From positions 934,530 to 998,529 of the forward strand of contig NZ_OX424407.1 in the NCBI RefSeq assembly GCF_949152215.1: 64,000 bases of DNA, read 5' to 3'. The DNA comes from Lancefieldella sp. Marseille-Q7238. Lineage in GTDB: Bacteria > Actinomycetota > Coriobacteriia > Coriobacteriales > Atopobiaceae. The notes under the pieces are model-generated. The model was given only the letters and a program-made list of their open reading frames with translations, made no database searches and was not told the DNA's origin. The position numbers and the translations under genes were made by a program. Shown piece by piece: positions 9,811 through 17,754 of the stretch. Each line of letters begins with the position of its first letter. The stretch's first letter is position 1.

Positions 9811-12540
9811 TTAAATGGATTCATACTCGGTACGAGCAATTACCTCATCCTGAATTGGCTTGCCAATCTCAACCCAATATTGTGTGAATCCTGCAACACG
9901 AATGAGCAGCGTACGGTAATTCTCGGGGTTCGCCTGTGCCTTTTTAAGTATGCGAGAGTCAATAATGTTGTACTGGATATGGAAGCCTCCCTTACGCATG
10001 TATGCGCGAGTAAGATCCATCAGTTTCCTTGAGCCCTCAATGCCTTTCGCGGCGCTCGGATGAAGCTTGAGATTCATCTGGCTGTTCTGGGACATAGAGT
10101 GATCCCAGCCGGTCGCTGATTCAAAAAGTGCATACTGTCCATGAGTATCCGTACCTGGATAAGCGGACATCGAAGCGTCGGCAAAAGTGGTGCCTTGGAG
10201 ACGACCGTCGGCGGTAGCGGCAGTAACTGCGCCCTCGGGACCGTGAGTTGATACGGACATCTGACAGACGTAATACGGCTCACCATAGAGATTCTCAATA
10301 GTTGCCGGCAAATCGTTGCAGAACCACTGCTCCCAGTCATAGAGCATCTGATCAACATATGGGTCATCATTGCCATACTTCGGAGCGCGCAGACAATCCG
10401 CATGAATCTCATCGTAACGACCGTCGTCATCCGTGCGCTTTTCCTGATCTTTCAAAGATTCGGAACCAACTTCCTTAGAGGTTTTATAGCCGAAGTTGTT
10501 GTCAAGCGCATCCTTAAGCTGTTCAAGCGTGTACTTCTTATCTTCGTACACGAGCTTTTTAATGGCTGCCATAGAATTAATCTGATTGCACGTTCCGCAG
10601 CACTCGATATTAAACGTCGAATTGTAGCGGTAGCCCTTGTGCGCAATACCGAGACCCTTCTCGAGACAATTCGGTTTAAGCAGTGAATTGACCATGGACG
10701 GGGTGAACTTACGCCAGACATCATGCTGGATGTTCATGCACTTATTCAGAACTTCACAAGCCTTCTGGTAATACACTTTGTACTGCTCATCCAGCTCTTC
10801 GAACGTCTCGAAGGACTTATCGTGTGGTGGGAAGACCTGAAGTCCCGTGCGCTTATCAAAACCGTTATTGAGCGCAAGTTCAAGAATCTTTGGATTGTTT
10901 AGGAAGTGAATACCAACTGAAGTCGGCTGTGCAGATCCGCCAGGAATCCAGTAAAGTTTGCCGTTCAGGTGAAGCGGCATCCAAGTTCCGGGAGAAGTCT
11001 CAAGGCAGCCGCCAACTGACCATGCGCGCGCCTCTTGAACCGTCATGCCTTCGTGAGCATACTGGTTCAGTAAGAATTCCATTGCTACGCGGTTGTTCAT
11101 AATTGCAGGATAGCCAGCGCCTGTCTTTACACATTCCATGCACTTCATGACGAACTCTTCGGGGTTCGCCTCGTCATACAACAGTGAAAGAGTCGGCTGG
11201 GTGGTCTGGCAGTTAATACCCGCGTCGAGCATAATCATCTCAAGACGGTTTGCTGCGGACTTGCCGTCGCGATCAACACCACCGATACAGACATTGTTGA
11301 ATGTATTGCCCGAAAGGACACCTCCGACAACACCGGTACAGGCAAAAGCATCGATGCAGGTCATCTTAACGCGATACAGCTCTTGCCATTCTTCGACCTC
11401 TTCCTCAGTAAGAGTGCCGTTTTCAATATCCTGTTCAAAATAGGGGTAGAGAACTTGTCCTATACGACCAGGAGAAAGACCGGACATTGCATCTTCATTG
11501 AGTTCTGCCAAATGCAAAAGATAAATGGTCTGGAAAGCGTCTTTAAATGTCTTTGGCTTCTCATGTGCCAACCGATGCAGGCGCTCGGAAATTTCCTTCA
11601 GCTCAGCAATTTCGGTTTCGTCAGTGGTAATAGAAATAAGGCGATCGGCTTCTTTTCCGTAATTGTCAAACCACTTGGAAAGACCTTGAACCAACAAGCC
11701 CATAGCAGTGTAATAATACAGCCTGTCCATACCGGCAATACCATCGCCGCCTGGCTCACCAGCTACCTCACCGGCACGTTTCTTGCAAATATCAATGAGC
11801 TCATCGAATCCATGCTCAAGTACAAAGTAGTAATTCATAACTTCGCGGCCCTGAGGAATGGTGAAACCGGAGTCAAAGTTACTGACAACGGACTTCATGA
11901 TGTTCTCTTTGATCTTGTATTCAGGAACCATCTGCTCATACTTACGAGCGACATCTTCAACTGACTTGCCGGCCCAAGAATACGCAAGACGATGCATCGC
12001 AGGAACGTTTTCAAGGCGTACGCCATACTTACCACCAACAGAAACAACGTTTCCGAAGCTCTGTGTAACGTTGCCGCCACCCGCGCCAAAGTGAGAAACC
12101 TCTGCGCTGGATTCGGCTCCCGTGTCAAGGGCTGCCTTGTACAAATCAGAATCTTTGTCCATAAAGAAACTTTCCGTCAGCCAAGGCAGAGGTGCAGAGC
12201 CGCGATAAAACCCCGCTTTTGCACCCACGAGCTGCTCATGCGGCCAAATCGGCGTATCAAGGTGTTCAAATACGCTCTTCAAAGCATAACCACGCCGCAT
12301 GATAGGAACTTCTCCCTCGTGCTCGGCTGCTGCACGGGAGTACCAGTAGGACTCCTGAATGTCCAGCGAGGAGAGCGTGTCGAAGTAAATATCACGGAGG
12401 TAGTTAGCTCGCGGGGTTGGCTCCCTCTTGATCTCTCGATCAGTGATTTCAGCCGGTGCCTCTCCGTTTGCATGACTTTCAAGAGAAAGCCCGCGCTCAG
12501 CGAGAACTTCACTCAGCTTCATCGGTTGAAGTGTTGCCAT
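9811..12540 (-). CDS. hpdB: 4-hydroxyphenylacetate decarboxylase, glycyl-radical large subunit
   Basis: Converts 4-hydroxyphenylacetate to p-cresol and CO2 through a glycyl/thiyl radical. The start is the ATG at 12540 (GGGAGG seven bases upstream); a TTG two codons earlier is too close to that site. The product is 909 residues. Numbering from this ATG, the Cys loop GGCLE gives C512 and E514, and the C-terminal radical loop RVAGFTQYW gives G884. Residues recalled as active-site positions in clostridial HPAD (Phe214, Ser344, Cys503, Glu505, His536, Glu637, Gly873) align at an almost constant offset with F222, S353, C512, E514, H545, E646 and G884. Those numbers are from memory. Indoleacetate decarboxylase is the main alternative, because related bacteria make skatole, but the HpdC partner and E646 favour HPAD. 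Confidence 0.88.
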   Translation of the reverse strand: MATLQPMKLSEVLAERGLSLESHANGEAPAEITDREIKREPTPRANYLRDIYFDTLSSLDIQESYWYSRAAAEHEGEVPIMRRGYALKSVFEHLDTPIWPHEQLVGAKAGFYRGSAPLPWLTESFFMDKDSDLYKAALDTGAESSAEVSHFGAGGGNVTQSFGNVVSVGGKYGVRLENVPAMHRLAYSWAGKSVEDVARKYEQMVPEYKIKENIMKSVVSNFDSGFTIPQGREVMNYYFVLEHGFDELIDICKKRAGEVAGEPGGDGIAGMDRLYYYTAMGLLVQGLSKWFDNYGKEADRLISITTDETEIAELKEISERLHRLAHEKPKTFKDAFQTIYLLHLAELNEDAMSGLSPGRIGQVLYPYFEQDIENGTLTEEEVEEWQELYRVKMTCIDAFACTGVVGGVLSGNTFNNVCIGGVDRDGKSAANRLEMIMLDAGINCQTTQPTLSLLYDEANPEEFVMKCMECVKTGAGYPAIMNNRVAMEFLLNQYAHEGMTVQEARAWSVGGCLETSPGTWMPLHLNGKLYWIPGGSAQPTSVGIHFLNNPKILELALNNGFDKRTGLQVFPPHDKSFETFEELDEQYKVYYQKACEVLNKCMNIQHDVWRKFTPSMVNSLLKPNCLEKGLGIAHKGYRYNSTFNIECCGTCNQINSMAAIKKLVYEDKKYTLEQLKDALDNNFGYKTSKEVGSESLKDQEKRTDDDGRYDEIHADCLRAPKYGNDDPYVDQMLYDWEQWFCNDLPATIENLYGEPYYVCQMSVSTHGPEGAVTAATADGRLQGTTFADASMSAYPGTDTHGQYALFESATGWDHSMSQNSQMNLKLHPSAAKGIEGSRKLMDLTRAYMRKGGFHIQYNIIDSRILKKAQANPENYRTLLIRVAGFTQYWVEIGKPIQDEVIARTEYESI

Positions 12541-12645
12541 CTCCAAGCCTCCCTTAAAACATCAGCGGCAGACCCTCTTAGCCTGCCCATTGCGATAATT
12601 TTTAATGAGAATGCTTCGCCAAACATGGGTCGAAATATCTAATAA

Positions 12646-12706
12646 AAAGTTGTATCTTTTTCTGAGAGAGATACGACTTTAAGACTACTGGTCCTAAAAG
12701 TCGTAT
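12646..12706. promoter_or_regulatory. Three phased operator half-sites between hpdB and hpdA
   Basis: AAAGTTGTAT at 12646-12655, its inverse ATACGACTTT at 12671-12680, and AAAGTCGTAT at 12697-12706. The second and third form a perfect 10-base inverted repeat; the first is a one-mismatch copy facing the second. Centres are about 25-26 bases apart. They lie in the 278-base divergent region and are the best candidate for the binding site of the PocR-LuxR regulator encoded nearby (inference). Confidence 0.6.
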
Positions 12707-12768
12707 ATCGCCGTTTTGAAATAGGCGAATAGATAGGACTTCCGCTGTACGTATCCATAAAATCTTTT

Positions 12769-12809
12769 CCTGATAATGCTTTTTAAATCTTTTAGAAAGC
12801 ATTATCAGG
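12769..12809. promoter_or_regulatory. 14-base inverted repeat abutting the hpdA ribosome site
   Basis: CCTGATAATGCTTT at 12769-12782 and AAAGCATTATCAGG at 12796-12809 are perfect inverse copies with a 13-base loop. The right arm runs straight into the GGGGAGG ribosome site of hpdA (12808-12814). It may act as a DNA operator for the divergent promoters or, if transcribed, as an RNA hairpin that limits or tunes hpdA translation. Confidence 0.65.
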
Positions 12810-12818
12810 GGAGGATAT

Positions 12819-13811
12819 ATGAGAAGGAGTTTGTCTGCTCCCATAGCTCACGAGCAAAAAGACCTTAAAGGACGCATTTTTGATATTCAGTCGTTCAGTG
12901 TCCATGACGGACCGGGCTGCCGAACTCTCATCTTTATGTCAGGCTGTCCTTTGCGCTGCTCTTGGTGCTGCAATCCGGAAAGTTTCTATAATCGCCAGGG
13001 TAAGCTCTACATGGGTTCAAAATGTATCAATACGGCAAGCAAGCCCTGCACTCGATGCACAAATGCATGTCCCTACGGAGCGGTACATGACAATTCACAG
13101 GACCCTGAGCACCCCATGAAATTTGATTGGGAACTTTGTCATACTTGTACGACGCTCGAGTGCATCGACGCGTGTTTTGATGACGCGCTCGTAAGAATCT
13201 CAAAGGAATATACTGTCGAAGAAATAATGTACATCCTTGAGCGAGATCGTCACTATTGGTCAGGTAACGGCGGTGTAACCTTCTCTGGTGGCGACCCAAT
13301 GTTCCAGCCGGAATTCCTTGAAGCGGTTCTCGCAAGGTGTGATGAACTATACATTCATAAAGCAATTGAAACGGAGGCTCTTGCTGATACTCCTACGTAT
13401 CTGCGCATCATGCGCTATATGGACTTTGCATTCAATGACCTAAAATGCATGGATTCTGAGCTTCACCGAGCCTATACAGGAGTTGGAAATGAGCGCATCC
13501 TCAATAATATCCGCGCTTTCGCAAACTCCGGAAATCACACACGGCTTATCCTTCGCGCTCCCGTTATTCCAGGGCTCAATGACTCCAAAGAAAACTTCTC
13601 CAAAGTCGCTGATTTTATGAACGAGATAGGCCTTGACGAATTCAATCTCTTGCCCTTCCATCGTCTTGGTGTATCAAAATGGGAAGAGCTCAGTATGGAT
13701 TATGCATTCAAGAACGAGCAGCCAACTCCTCCTCATACACTAGCCAAACTCCAGAAAGTTCTTCTCGATAGAAATATCAAATGCTACCTGGGAAGCGATA
13801 CGCCATTCTAG
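12819..13811 (+). CDS. hpdA: 4-hydroxyphenylacetate decarboxylase activating enzyme (radical SAM)
   Basis: Generates the glycyl radical on HpdB by reductive cleavage of S-adenosylmethionine. 330 residues. The radical SAM motif C43-x3-C47-x2-C50 (GCPLRCSWC) lies near the N-terminus, followed by an inserted ferredoxin-like region with two Cys groups (C69, C77, C80, C84 and C107, C110, C115, C119), as in activases of HPAD, glycerol dehydratase and CutC. SGGDP-type Gly motif: FSGGDPMFQ. It is transcribed away from hpdB, whereas the clostridial operon (from memory) is hpdBCA, and it converges on the regulator pair with only five bases between stops. Confidence 0.9.
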   Translation: MRRSLSAPIAHEQKDLKGRIFDIQSFSVHDGPGCRTLIFMSGCPLRCSWCCNPESFYNRQGKLYMGSKCINTASKPCTRCTNACPYGAVHDNSQDPEHPMKFDWELCHTCTTLECIDACFDDALVRISKEYTVEEIMYILERDRHYWSGNGGVTFSGGDPMFQPEFLEAVLARCDELYIHKAIETEALADTPTYLRIMRYMDFAFNDLKCMDSELHRAYTGVGNERILNNIRAFANSGNHTRLILRAPVIPGLNDSKENFSKVADFMNEIGLDEFNLLPFHRLGVSKWEELSMDYAFKNEQPTPPHTLAKLQKVLLDRNIKCYLGSDTPF

Positions 13812-13816
13812 TGTCA

Positions 13817-14731
13817 TCATACGCCTTGGTTAAAAACGCGATTCATAAAGGAATCCGCGGTAATAACGCGATTGAGTACATCCACCTCATCGGCGTTTAT
13901 TGTTTCGATCTCATATAGGGCAGAAATAGCTTCCATCGGTGTTTGACCAGAAAGCAGATATGAGCAAAGCAGCAACATAAGCGCCGTAATGCCATCAGTG
14001 GTGTGGGTACTTTTAGCATCCAGATGAAAATTTCCATGCCCATATTCAAAAAGCTTTTTGAATTCAATCCAAATGCTTGTTCCGGCCCACATTTCATTAA
14101 GGTGTTCAAGCACTTCTGCAATGGAGCCATACGTTGCGAGCAGGTCAAGGGTATAGTTAATCATTTCATGCACAATGGCTCGCTGTTCCTCCGCAATCCC
14201 GCTCTCCTTAGAAAGGATACCGGCCCAACGGAGAATATCGGACTTTCGCAAACTTCCCGTATCGGTAGTAATGAAATCATCTATCTCTCTTGACGCGCAG
14301 TACTCTCTATCGACGATTCTTAAAAAATCTTCAGCGGGAACACTTCTTTTATACCGGCGACGTCCGCTAACCAGCAGTGAAAGAACATAGTGTAGGCGGT
14401 CAAACTTCACAGGTTCAAAGGTAAAGATATTGGCTCCAGCTCTAAAGGCGGCTAAACGCAACTCTGCGGAATCTCTCAAGGCATGAACCACAATAGGATA
14501 CGCGAGAAAATCATACTTGAGACGAACCAGACGGCAGGCCTCAAAACCATTCATATCCTGAAGCTCAAGTGAGAAAACAAGCACATCAACAGTATTTTTT
14601 TCTATAATTCTCAGTGCCTCTTCTCCGCGATAGCAAAGAACAACATCATAGCCATAATGTGAGAGCTCTTGCTTAAAGTTGTTTCTCGCATCGGGATCAA
14701 CACATACAAATAAAATACGCGGAGTACGCAC
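13817..14731 (-). CDS. Receiver-domain protein with lost phosphorylation residues
   Basis: 304 residues. Residues 1-125 have the fold pattern of a response-regulator receiver, but the phosphoacceptor position is Ser54 (VDVLVFSLELQDMNG). The two acidic residues after strand 1 read Cys10-Val11, and the conserved Lys-Pro is Glu-Pro. It should not be activated by an ordinary histidine kinase. Residues 130-304 are helical with no DNA-binding motif I can name. The GTG start directly follows the TAA of the LuxR gene, sharing GGAGGTG as ribosome site, so the two proteins are made together and probably work together on the hpd genes. Confidence 0.8.
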   Translation of the reverse strand: MRTPRILFVCVDPDARNNFKQELSHYGYDVVLCYRGEEALRIIEKNTVDVLVFSLELQDMNGFEACRLVRLKYDFLAYPIVVHALRDSAELRLAAFRAGANIFTFEPVKFDRLHYVLSLLVSGRRRYKRSVPAEDFLRIVDREYCASREIDDFITTDTGSLRKSDILRWAGILSKESGIAEEQRAIVHEMINYTLDLLATYGSIAEVLEHLNEMWAGTSIWIEFKKLFEYGHGNFHLDAKSTHTTDGITALMLLLCSYLLSGQTPMEAISALYEIETINADEVDVLNRVITADSFMNRVFNQGV

Positions 14732-15502
14732 TTACATCACCTCCAGTTCCGAATGACCGTCAGTATCCATAGCAGAAGAATAGTCACAGATAAGCTGTAC
14801 TCGATTGCGAACACCAAGTTTTGAAAAAATATTACTTAAATGCGTTTTGATGGTTTTCTCGCTTACATACAGCTTTTTTGCAATTTGAGCATTTGACATG
14901 CCGCAACACACCAGTGAGGCAACCTCATTCTCACGACGTGTCAATTGACTTGAAATAGTCTGATCAGATGCAGGCTCTGTCATAGAGAGTTTGGTCGCAT
15001 TATCAAGGTGAATGTCGAGCAAACGACAGATGATTATGAGCATGGAAAGAGCGCTCGTAAATGCTGCATGAGTAAGAATAGGAAGATCGAATTTGGCATG
15101 AAGCTGCTTGGCGTGAGGCGAATCTGCATACGTAAATCCAGGACAATGCCAAAATCCCATGAGTTCTCCATTAAAATACACAGGAGCCACAAAACTTGAA
15201 ATACCGAAATCACAGCATTTCACTAATGGCTCAAAACTGTGAGTCTTGTCATAGTGAGCCGCAACATCATCCATATTAATTCGGTTAACGCCGCTGCAAT
15301 CATGATCAATACTTGTCTTGACGAAATCACAAAAGAATAGTTTTTTTGAAGGAATAAGCAAGGGATTGCCTTTGCGGTCAATAAGGTGGATAGGAATGTG
15401 CGTATCCCTTGCAAAACAATCCTGATAATCTTGGAGAGATCCTCTGCCAACCATCCGGACCCACTCCGACGGCTGTAAGCCACGTGATACATTAGAAATC
15501 AT
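14732..15502 (-). CDS. LuxR-family regulator with PocR sensory domain
   Basis: 256 residues from the ATG at 15502 (GGGGAG eight bases upstream); an ATG seven codons earlier lacks such a site. The N-terminal ~160 residues match the PocR ligand domain (LQDYQDCFARDT, then PVYFNGELMGFWHCPGF), a small-molecule sensor used by PocR of propanediol use. The C-terminal ~65 residues are a LuxR helix-turn-helix (LTRRENEVASLVCCG, NAQIAKKLYVSEKTIKTHLS). Likely senses an aromatic acid and activates the divergent hpd promoters; ligand and target are inferred from position. Confidence 0.87.
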   Translation of the reverse strand: MISNVSRGLQPSEWVRMVGRGSLQDYQDCFARDTHIPIHLIDRKGNPLLIPSKKLFFCDFVKTSIDHDCSGVNRINMDDVAAHYDKTHSFEPLVKCCDFGISSFVAPVYFNGELMGFWHCPGFTYADSPHAKQLHAKFDLPILTHAAFTSALSMLIIICRLLDIHLDNATKLSMTEPASDQTISSQLTRRENEVASLVCCGMSNAQIAKKLYVSEKTIKTHLSNIFSKLGVRNRVQLICDYSSAMDTDGHSELEVM

Positions 15503-15631
15503 TACACCCACTCCCCAAAACATAACCTTGTTTCACTCGCACTTCGGCCGCATACACGCATCAAAAGTTTTGCAACTACTTGTATATTTTCATATAGATT
15601 TCTAATTGTTAGTCACATAAAACAATAACTA

Positions 15632-15679
15632 ATCGGCGACTTGCTTGCCAGTTCTTATACTGACCTGCAAATCGCCGAT
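15632..15679. repeat. Inverted repeat between upp and the hpd regulators
   Basis: ATCGGCGACTTGC at 15632-15644 and GCAAATCGCCGAT at 15667-15679 pair at 12 of 13 positions, with smaller pairing possible inside the loop. It lies ~105 bases downstream of the upp stop on the minus strand and ~130 bases upstream of the LuxR start. It could terminate upp transcription (the following minus-strand bases are T-rich but not a clean tract) or be an operator for the regulator genes. The rest of 15503-15783 shows no gene. Confidence 0.5.
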
Positions 15680-15783
15680 ATACATGCGGATATATGGAGA
15701 GGTATTCTATGCCTTATGGTATTTTTTCCGTTTACCGGTTAGTAAGGAGGCTTAGTACTTCTCGCTGCGCGCTCTATAAACCG

Positions 15784-16428
15784 CTACTTAGTACCATAGA
15801 TTCTGTCGCCAGCGTCACCAAGACCCGGGAGAATATAGGCGCTCTCGTCCAGCTGACGATCCACGGTGCACGTATACAGACGGACGTTGGGATCAAAATC
15901 AAGCACGGCTTTTACGCCTTCGGGGCACGACACAATCGTGAGACAGCGAATGTCCTTTACGCCCGCTTCGCGTAGAAATTGAATCGCGGCCGTCAGAGAA
16001 CCGCCCGTAGCCAACATGGGGTCAACCACGAGACAGGTACGGTTTTCCACATCAGGTGGAAACTTGCAGTAGTACTGATGGGGCTCATGCGTCTCCGGAT
16101 CGCGATACATGCCCACATGACCTACGCGCGCAGAAGGAACCAGCTCAAGCACGCCGTCAACCATACCCAGCCCCGCGCGGAGAATGGGGATGATCGCGAC
16201 CTTTTTGCCGGCGATACGCTTTGCTGTCATAGTTTCAAGCGGAGTCTCAACTTCAACGTCTTCAAGCGGAAAATCACGCATCGCCTCGTAAGACTCTAAG
16301 ATAGCCAGCTCGTTGACGAGCTCACGGAACTGCTTGGTTGTAGTCGTCTTATCGCGGAGAATGTGGAGCTTATGCTGCACCAGTGGATGGTCCATCACAA
16401 ATAAACGGGTTTCATCGTACTTTGCCAT
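15784..16428 (-). CDS. upp: Uracil phosphoribosyltransferase
   Basis: Salvage of uracil to UMP with PRPP. 214 residues from the ATG at 16428, chosen for AGAGG seven bases upstream over an earlier start five codons up. The PRPP loop reads VVDPMLATGGSLTAAI, and the C-terminal uracil-binding block is YILPGLGDAGDRIYGT, both diagnostic. Its leader contains a 14-base tandem repeat that overlaps the ribosome site. It follows rpiB on the same strand. Confidence 0.96.
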   Translation of the reverse strand: MAKYDETRLFVMDHPLVQHKLHILRDKTTTTKQFRELVNELAILESYEAMRDFPLEDVEVETPLETMTAKRIAGKKVAIIPILRAGLGMVDGVLELVPSARVGHVGMYRDPETHEPHQYYCKFPPDVENRTCLVVDPMLATGGSLTAAIQFLREAGVKDIRCLTIVSCPEGVKAVLDFDPNVRLYTCTVDRQLDESAYILPGLGDAGDRIYGTK

Positions 16429-16436
16429 TAGATTTC

Positions 16437-16492
16437 CTCTCAACGTTCGGCTCTCAACGCTTACTCTTCAACGTCTGGCTCTCAACGTCCAA
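16437..16492. repeat. Four tandem 14-base repeats in the upp leader
   Basis: Units CTCTCAACGTTCGG, CTCTCAACGCTTAC, TCTTCAACGTCTGG and CTCTCAACGTCCAA lie head to tail at 16437-16450, 16451-16464, 16465-16478 and 16479-16492. On the coding (minus) strand each unit carries a GAGAG- or GAAGA-type purine run, and the last one is the actual ribosome site of upp. Copy-number change would alter the rpiB-upp spacing. Confidence 0.8.
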
Positions 16493-16531
16493 TCCTCAAA
16501 AACACGCTGCCGCGTACGGTATGTACGCAGC

Positions 16532-16990
16532 CTACTTAACACCCTCAAAGGCAGGATTATCTTCGCGCATAATCTTCACGACGCGGCCCGCGTGACGTCC
16601 GCCGCCAAACTCCTGCGTCAGAAAGATTTTGACAATCTCCTTGTTAATCTCCACATCAACAAAGCGACCGGAAAGCCCAATAACGTTAGCGTTGTTGTGC
16701 TCGCGTGCCAGTTGAGCAAATTGGGGCGTCTGTATCGGCGTTGCGCGGATACCGGGAACTTTGTCAGCTGTCATTGCGATGCCAAGCCCCGTTCCACAGA
16801 TAAGGACGCCGCGGTCAGCGCCGCCCGCTGCTACATAGCGAGCCACCTTGTCAGCATAATCGGGATAATCGACGCGATCGTCATTCTCGGGCCCAAAGTC
16901 AATAACTTCATGGCCGAGCGATTTAACGTACTCAGCAATCGGAGCTTTCTGAATAAATCCCGCGTGATCGGATGCGATAGCTACCCGCAT
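16532..16990 (-). CDS. rpiB: Ribose-5-phosphate isomerase B
   Basis: Interconverts ribose 5-phosphate and ribulose 5-phosphate. 152 residues, the usual RpiB/LacAB length. Visible signatures are ASDHAGF at the N-terminus, VLICGTGLGIAM (catalytic Cys region) and the REHNNANVIGLSGR block. Upstream of upp and downstream of the TsaC-like gene, on the same strand. Confidence 0.95.
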   Translation of the reverse strand: MRVAIASDHAGFIQKAPIAEYVKSLGHEVIDFGPENDDRVDYPDYADKVARYVAAGGADRGVLICGTGLGIAMTADKVPGIRATPIQTPQFAQLAREHNNANVIGLSGRFVDVEINKEIVKIFLTQEFGGGRHAGRVVKIMREDNPAFEGVK

Positions 16991-17097
16991 GAATCCTCCT
17001 TACGTCGTTCTCTCTAAAAGAGTACCGCAATGCGCACGTCCAACACGTCCCAATACCAATTCTCTTGGCGCTTCTCACATTCCCTGGCGCTTCTTGC

Positions 17098-17739
17098 CTA
17101 AAAACCCGCTGTGGCGAGAAGTTCTTCCGGCAGAATCGCTCCCTCGCGCACAATGCGCGGAGTATCGCCTGTACAGTCGACGATGGTCGACGCAATCGCA
17201 AGGGGCGCCGGACCTCCGTCAATCGTCAGATCCGCTTGGTCTATAAGCGCTTGCTCCAAGCTTCCTCCGCTGACAGCTGAGGGATGGCCATGAATGTTTG
17301 CGCTGGTAGTTGCTAATGGAACGCCAAGTCGTTCGATGATTTCACACACAAGCTTCGATGCGGGCATGCGCAAAGCGATGGTGCGGTCGTCAGGCAAGAC
17401 GTATTCGTCGGGAACCGCCTTTGCAGCCTTGACGACCAGGGTCAGAGCGCCCGGCCAATAGGCGTCGATAAGCGCACGGGTCCATGCGGGAACATGTTGA
17501 GCGTAGCGCTCAACATCCTCCTTGGATCCAACAAGCCATGGCAGCGTTTGCGTGCGCTGGCGGCGCTTAATCTCAAAAATACGCTCATGCCCGGGATTTC
17601 CCGCAATCGCTGCGGCGCCAATGCCATACACGGAATCGGTAGGCACGATGAGCACTCCGCCCGCTCTCGCAATCACAACCGCTTGATCAACTACGCAGGA
17701 CGCAGGGCTATTTTGATCGACGGTTACAATCTTTCCCAT
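17098..17739 (-). CDS. tsaC: Threonylcarbamoyl-AMP synthase (Sua5/YciO/YrdC family)
   Basis: Makes threonylcarbamoyl-AMP for the t6A37 modification of ANN-decoding tRNAs. 213 residues from the ATG at 17739 (GGAGG six bases upstream). The N-terminal VPTDSVYGIGA and KRRQRTQTLPWLVGS (Lys/Arg ATP-binding region) and the PLATTSANIHG block are family signatures. There is no C-terminal Sua5 domain. A TTG two codons upstream is the less likely start. Immediately follows prmC. Confidence 0.92.
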   Translation of the reverse strand: MGKIVTVDQNSPASCVVDQAVVIARAGGVLIVPTDSVYGIGAAAIAGNPGHERIFEIKRRQRTQTLPWLVGSKEDVERYAQHVPAWTRALIDAYWPGALTLVVKAAKAVPDEYVLPDDRTIALRMPASKLVCEIIERLGVPLATTSANIHGHPSAVSGGSLEQALIDQADLTIDGGPAPLAIASTIVDCTGDTPRIVREGAILPEELLATAGF

Positions 17740-17754
17740 GACCAACCTCCTCTG

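Noticed and set aside
9811-12540. Indoleacetate decarboxylase or choline TMA-lyase as identity of the glycyl-radical enzyme
   Set aside because: The HpdC-type partner and the residues aligned with HPAD His536 and Glu637 favour 4-hydroxyphenylacetate decarboxylase; choline lyase lacks the small subunit. Indoleacetate decarboxylase cannot be fully excluded without alignment.
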